A stretch of DNA of 64,000 nt from Fulvimonas sp. R45 (lineage in GTDB: Bacteria > Pseudomonadota > Gammaproteobacteria > Xanthomonadales > Rhodanobacteraceae): NCBI RefSeq assembly GCF_030504985.1, contig NZ_JASERU010000005.1, forward strand, positions 1-64,000. Direction: 5' to 3'. This document shows positions 60,543 through 64,000 of this stretch, in pieces. The notes beneath the pieces are model-generated. The model was given only the letters and a program-made list of their open reading frames with translations. It did no database searches and was not told the origin of the DNA. Within the stretch, counting starts at the first letter, position 1, and each line of letters opens with the position of its first letter. The position numbers were made by a program, and so were the translations under genes.

Positions 60543-61800
60543 TGAAGAGTCTTTTCCACGCCGGCATGGCGACGGCGTCGCCCGGCGCGCCGGTGCGCAG
60601 TCGCGCGCGCAGGGGCGCCAGCGCGCGGATGTACGGATCGCGCGGCGCGGCCTGGTGCAGCAGCAGGCCCTGGTTGGCGCTGGCGCGCAGCGGGCGCGGC
60701 CGGTCCGGCAGGGTCGCCAGCAACGGCAGGTCGAAGCGCTTGGCGATCTGCTCCGGGCCGAGGCCGCAATCGTCGTCGTGGCGGTTCACCACCAGCCCCA
60801 GCCGGCGGTCGTGTGCGCCGGCCTGGCCCAGTTCGCGCAGGCAGGCGTCCAGCGACACCACCGCGGCGATGCCCTGGTCGACCACCAGCCAGATCTCGTC
60901 GGCGGCGCGCAGCAGCGCGGCGGGCACCAGCCGCGTGGGCAGGCCGCCGAGGTCGCACAGCAGCAGGTCCACGTGCTCGCGCAGTCGTTCGATCAGCAGG
61001 CCGGTCTCGATCGCGTCCGGCGGCGGCAGGGTGGCCTGCGCGCCCTGCGACAGCACGGCCAGCCGGCTGGCGCCGTGCCGCGACAGCGCGCTGCGCAGCA
61101 GCGTGGCGTCGATGCGGCCGGCGTTGCGCAGCGCGTCCGCGTAGTGGAAGTCGCCGGCCACGCCGAGGTAAAGCTCGGCATCGCCCGCGGGTTGGCCCAG
61201 GTCCAGCAGCAGCGCCGGCGGCGTGGCGTCGGCGGGCGCGGGCTTCGGCGCGGGCGGCATCGCCAGCGCGCCGAGGTGCGCGGCCAGCGTGCTGCAGCCC
61301 ACGCCGGGCCGCACGCCCAGCAGCAGCACCAGCTGGCCCTGCCGGCGCGGCGCCGGCGAAGGCGGCTGCGCGCGCGGGCTCGCGGGCGCGTGCAGCGCGT
61401 GCTCCAGCAGGCCGCGGATCTCCTCGTCGCCGGCATCCATGTCGATGAAGTCCAGCACGCCCGCGCGCAGCGCCGCCAGCACGCCGCTGGCGTCGCCGGC
61501 CGCGGTGGAGCCCACGCCGAACAGCGGCAGGCCGGGCGACAGCGCGACCAGCTGGCGCGCCAGCTCGGTGGAGGCGACGGCGCTGTCCGAGGCGTAGTCC
61601 AGCAGCACCAGCTGCCGCCCGTCGTGTTGCTGCTCCCAGCGCTCGGGCGAAAAGCGGCGACTGTCTTCCCAGTGCACGCGGGCCAGTTCGCGCAGCCGTG
61701 CAGACAATCGCTGCGCACGCTTCTCGTCCGGTGAATAAAACAACACGTCCACGCCGGGCTCCAGCTTGCTCAGGGGGAGGATGGAAGCAGTCGCTTGCAT
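60529..61800 (-). CDS. tadZ: TadZ/CpaE-like ParA-family protein
   Basis: A 423-residue protein localising the tad machinery. Receiver-like N-terminus (VLFYSPDEKRAQRLSARL, LVLLDYASDS) and a MinD/ParA-type C-terminal domain. The Walker A region is GVRPGVGCSTLAAH: the catalytic Lys of GxGKST is Cys, as in TadZ proteins that bind but barely hydrolyse ATP. Its last four or five codons and stop (TGA, 60531-60529) lie inside the MITE-like element. Confidence 0.85.
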   Translation of the reverse strand: MQATASILPLSKLEPGVDVLFYSPDEKRAQRLSARLRELARVHWEDSRRFSPERWEQQHDGRQLVLLDYASDSAVASTELARQLVALSPGLPLFGVGSTAAGDASGVLAALRAGVLDFIDMDAGDEEIRGLLEHALHAPASPRAQPPSPAPRRQGQLVLLLGVRPGVGCSTLAAHLGALAMPPAPKPAPADATPPALLLDLGQPAGDAELYLGVAGDFHYADALRNAGRIDATLLRSALSRHGASRLAVLSQGAQATLPPPDAIETGLLIERLREHVDLLLCDLGGLPTRLVPAALLRAADEIWLVVDQGIAAVVSLDACLRELGQAGAHDRRLGLVVNRHDDDCGLGPEQIAKRFDLPLLATLPDRPRPLRASANQGLLLHQAAPRDPYIRALAPLRARLRTGAPGDAVAMPAWKRLFRARP

Positions 61801-61813
61801 GACGGCGGCCCGC

Positions 61814-63142
61814 TCAGCGGGAGAACCCCGGCATCTGGTCGGGGCCGGCCGGGTCGAGCAGCCAGCTGCCCCAGACCGACGGATCGTCCGCCGTCTCGCG
61901 CTGGCCGGGCAGCGGCAGCGCGGTGCCGCGGGCGATCGGCCGCACGAGGTGCGGCGTCACCATGATCACCAGTTCCTTGTCCTGGCGGCTGTAACGCAGG
62001 TCGCGGAAAAACGCGCCGATGATGGGGATGTCGCCCAGCAGCGGGATCTTGTTCACCTGCGAGGAAATGCTCTGGCTGACCAGGCCGCCGATCACGAAGG
62101 TCTCGCCGTCGCCCAGCTCCACTGTGGTGTCGGCGCGGCGGGTGGTGATGGCGGGCACGGAGACGTTGTCGAGCACCAGCGCGTTGCTGTAGTCCAGGTC
62201 GCTGGCTTCGGGTGCCACCTTCAACGCAATGCGGTCCGGCCCCAGCACCGTGGGCGTCACGGTGAGGCCGATGCCGAACTGCTTGTAGGTGATGGTGGTG
62301 GTGCCCAGGCCCTGCGGTTCGGGAATCGGCAGCTCGCCGCCGGCGAGGAAGCTCGCGCTCTGGCCGGACAGCGCCACCAGGGTCGGCTCGGCCAGCACGC
62401 GGGCCATGCCGTCGGCCTTGAGCAGGTTCAACGTGGCCGACCAGTTGTGGGTCGCCGAACTGGCGACGACGCTGAAGGCCGAGGAAATGGCGCTGCCTGC
62501 GTCAGGCGACGAGCCGCCCGAGGGACTGGTGATGCCGTACTTGAACCCGCCGTTGGTCTTCTGGAAATTCAGGCCGAACTGGTCCATCGCCGTCTTGTCC
62601 AGCTCCACCACCTTCACGTCCACCTGCACCACGCCGCCGCTGGCGACGGTGGAGATGTCGGCGACGGCACCCTTGGCGCCGGCCGCGTCGGCGGCGGCCG
62701 CACGCGCCTGCTCGTGGTCGAGCAGGGTGGGGGTGCTGCCGCTCAGCAGGGCCTGGCCGTCCTGCGCCGCGATGTGCAGGCCGCTGTCGTCCCGTTGCAG
62801 CACGCCGCGCACGCGCACGCTCAAGCGTTGCGGCGTGCTGTCGCCGCGGCGCCACAGAAGCAGCGTGGTTTCGCCGGTGCGCTTGCCGACCAGCAGTGCC
62901 TCGTTGCGGCTGCCCCCGAGCCGCACCAGGTCCACCACCGACGGATCGGCGATGGCGATGCGCTGCAGGTCCGCGGGCAGGCGCCAGGGGCGCTGTTCGT
63001 GTGTCTGCAGCGTCACGTCCGCATCCGCCGTCGCGGCGACGATGGACGCCGACGGCAGGGCCAGGGCCAGGCCGGCGACCAGCAGGCGCCAGCGGGGAAG
63101 TTGCCGGGCTCGGAAGGCCATGGAGGGAATCCGTCGCGTCAT
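61814..63142 (-). CDS. rcpA: CpaC/RcpA secretin of the tad pilus
   Basis: A 442-residue outer-membrane secretin. Signal peptide (to about 37), N-domain (RIAIADPSVVDLVRLGGSRNEALLVGKRTGETTL) of the pilus-secretin type, then the secretin core: VQVDVKVVELDKTAMDQFGLNF, VLAEPTLVALSGQSASFLAGGELPIP, LGDGETFVIGGLV, and KIPLLGDIPIIGAFFR. Pore for the Flp pilus. The start overlaps the cpaB-like stop (ATGA). Confidence 0.92.
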   Translation of the reverse strand: MTRRIPSMAFRARQLPRWRLLVAGLALALPSASIVAATADADVTLQTHEQRPWRLPADLQRIAIADPSVVDLVRLGGSRNEALLVGKRTGETTLLLWRRGDSTPQRLSVRVRGVLQRDDSGLHIAAQDGQALLSGSTPTLLDHEQARAAAADAAGAKGAVADISTVASGGVVQVDVKVVELDKTAMDQFGLNFQKTNGGFKYGITSPSGGSSPDAGSAISSAFSVVASSATHNWSATLNLLKADGMARVLAEPTLVALSGQSASFLAGGELPIPEPQGLGTTTITYKQFGIGLTVTPTVLGPDRIALKVAPEASDLDYSNALVLDNVSVPAITTRRADTTVELGDGETFVIGGLVSQSISSQVNKIPLLGDIPIIGAFFRDLRYSRQDKELVIMVTPHLVRPIARGTALPLPGQRETADDPSVWGSWLLDPAGPDQMPGFSR

Positions 63143-64000
63143 AGTGAATGGGCCTGGGTGCCGCGGATGATTTCCACGCGCGGTGCGGTGCGTACGGGGC
63201 GCCTGGCCGTGGCGGGCCCGGCGTGCGCCTTGCCGGCCAGGCCTTCGCCGTCGATGCCGGCGAAGGCGCGGTTCTCCGGCAGGTCCAGCGCCTGGCGCTG
63301 CCCGGCGTCCAGCTTCGCCAGCGGTGCGAGCACATGTTGCGGCTGCGGGAACAGCGCGCGGTCCGGCTGGCCGTCGTCGCCGGGATGGCGCAGCGCCAGC
63401 GCCAGCTTGCCGTCCTGTGCGCCCAGCAGCAGCTGGTCCACCTCGCCGACCGGCACGGCCAGCACGGCGGTGCGTGGTTGCGGCGGGTTTTCGCTGGTGG
63501 CCTTGGCGGCCTTGTCGGACGCCGAGTCCGACACCTCGGCGGGCCTGGGCAGGTCGCGGCTGCCGTAGGCCAGCACGCGCAGGCGCGACAGCAGCAGGCG
63601 GGTCTGGGTCTGCTCCTTCTTCTGGCCGTAGCTGGCCGTGCCCGGTTTCAGGCTGAGGAACACATCCACGTAGTCGCCGGGCAGGACGCGGTTGCCCGCG
63701 CCGGCCTGCTCGTCCACCGGCACCGCCAGCGCGCGCTCGCCGGGCTTCAGCGCCATCGCGACGCCGTGCGCCAGCAGGTTGGCGGTGATCGGCGTGTCCT
63801 TGCGGATGTCCACCAGCGGCACGTCGCCGACGACCGCGTCGATGGCCGTATAGCCATCCGGAAGCTTCTGTGCCGCCGGCACCAGGTGCAGCGACGAGGC
63901 GGCGATGGGCTGGCCCGCCGGCAGGTCGCCGGCCGCCGCCACGACCGAGACCGTGGATGTCCCCGCAGTGTGGCCTGCAGGCATGGCAGCGTTAGTGCCG
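63139..64000 (-). CDS. cpaB: CpaB/RcpC-like pilus-assembly protein (5' end outside window)
   Basis: The frame runs off the right edge; 287 residues are visible. SAF/RcpC-like region AAAGDLPAGQPIAASSLHLVPA, DIRKDTPITANLL, ALKPGERALAVPVDEQAGAGNRVLPGDYVDVFLSL is the Flp pilus RcpC/CpaB signature, which binds peptidoglycan and supports the secretin. An ATG at 63984 exists, but the frame stays open upstream and the N-terminal helix is missing, so the gene is partial. Confidence 0.88.
   Translation of the reverse strand, partial: GTNAAMPAGHTAGTSTVSVVAAAGDLPAGQPIAASSLHLVPAAQKLPDGYTAIDAVVGDVPLVDIRKDTPITANLLAHGVAMALKPGERALAVPVDEQAGAGNRVLPGDYVDVFLSLKPGTASYGQKKEQTQTRLLLSRLRVLAYGSRDLPRPAEVSDSASDKAAKATSENPPQPRTAVLAVPVGEVDQLLLGAQDGKLALALRHPGDDGQPDRALFPQPQHVLAPLAKLDAGQRQALDLPENRAFAGIDGEGLAGKAHAGPATARRPVRTAPRVEIIRGTQAHSL

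Overview
The window is very GC-rich (roughly 70%) chromosomal DNA. Its gene content points to a gammaproteobacterium of the Xanthomonadales/Lysobacterales, most likely Rhodanobacteraceae (Rhodanobacter, Dyella, Luteibacter or Frateuria type). The pointers are the birA-coaX-SPOR cluster next to tRNA-Thr, a PhoPQ pair behind a PepSY protein, a TonB receptor with SapC, cupin and halogenase genes, a tad pilus locus, and abundant REP palindromes. The genus is inferred from content, not from a marker gene.

Layout. 1-350: end of a transposase and the first of five MITE-like elements. 0.4-13.5 kb: mostly single metabolic or peptidase genes (prolyl oligopeptidase, PEP-mutase/isocitrate-lyase family enzyme, Skp/OmpH-like chaperone, M14 carboxypeptidase, SDR, EEP phosphatase, an M16 pair, a shrunken RsgA-like protein behind an unusual leader, YCII protein, TrmO, META/DUF4377 protein). 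13.8-27.0 kb: a sugar or glycoside locus. On the minus strand are a TonB receptor and then SapC, cupin-like dioxygenase, flavin-dependent halogenase and DUF6445 protein. On the plus strand are a LacI regulator, a GH3 glucosidase and a sugar:H+ symporter. The palindrome TTGACAGCGCTGTCAA overlaps the -35 box of both the receptor and the GH3 promoters, so the locus looks like one LacI regulon. 27-38 kb: HAD hydrolase, small proteins, nicotinamidase, cardiolipin synthase, a cysteine dioxygenase/flavoprotein pair, a TonB-family protein, a candidate sRNA, hemolysin III, DUF456, a small kinase and ferredoxin-NADP reductase. 38-50 kb: mostly housekeeping (TMEM175-like channel, dusA, PepSY-phoP-phoQ, birA, coaX, SPOR protein, tRNA-Thr, arginase, dienelactone hydrolase, trpS with an extra C-terminal domain). 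50-53 kb: a DUF5916 outer-membrane protein, a REP array and a lipoprotein. 53.5-64 kb: a minus-strand tad (Flp pilus) operon in the order cpaB, secretin, tadZ, tadA, tadB, tadC, tadD, DUF3613, tadG-like; the left-hand pilin genes lie outside the window.

Two repeat families shape the region. One is a MITE-like element with ends GAGCCTGTTCACGATCTCC and 3-bp TNA target duplications, as in the IS1031 group of the IS5 family. Two of its copies sit exactly on stop codons, and a third supplies the end of tadZ. The other is a 98-bp pair of REP palindromes. One copy lies in frame inside the tadD coding sequence ahead of its lipoprotein signal, and another forms a tandem array of about 125 bp period. 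The items most worth following up are the LacI-controlled halogenase cassette, the degenerate RsgA with its mini-ORF leader, the candidate anti-Shine-Dalgarno sRNA at 35.0 kb, and the REP insertion in tadD. Gene calls rest on motifs read by eye; no database search was run.
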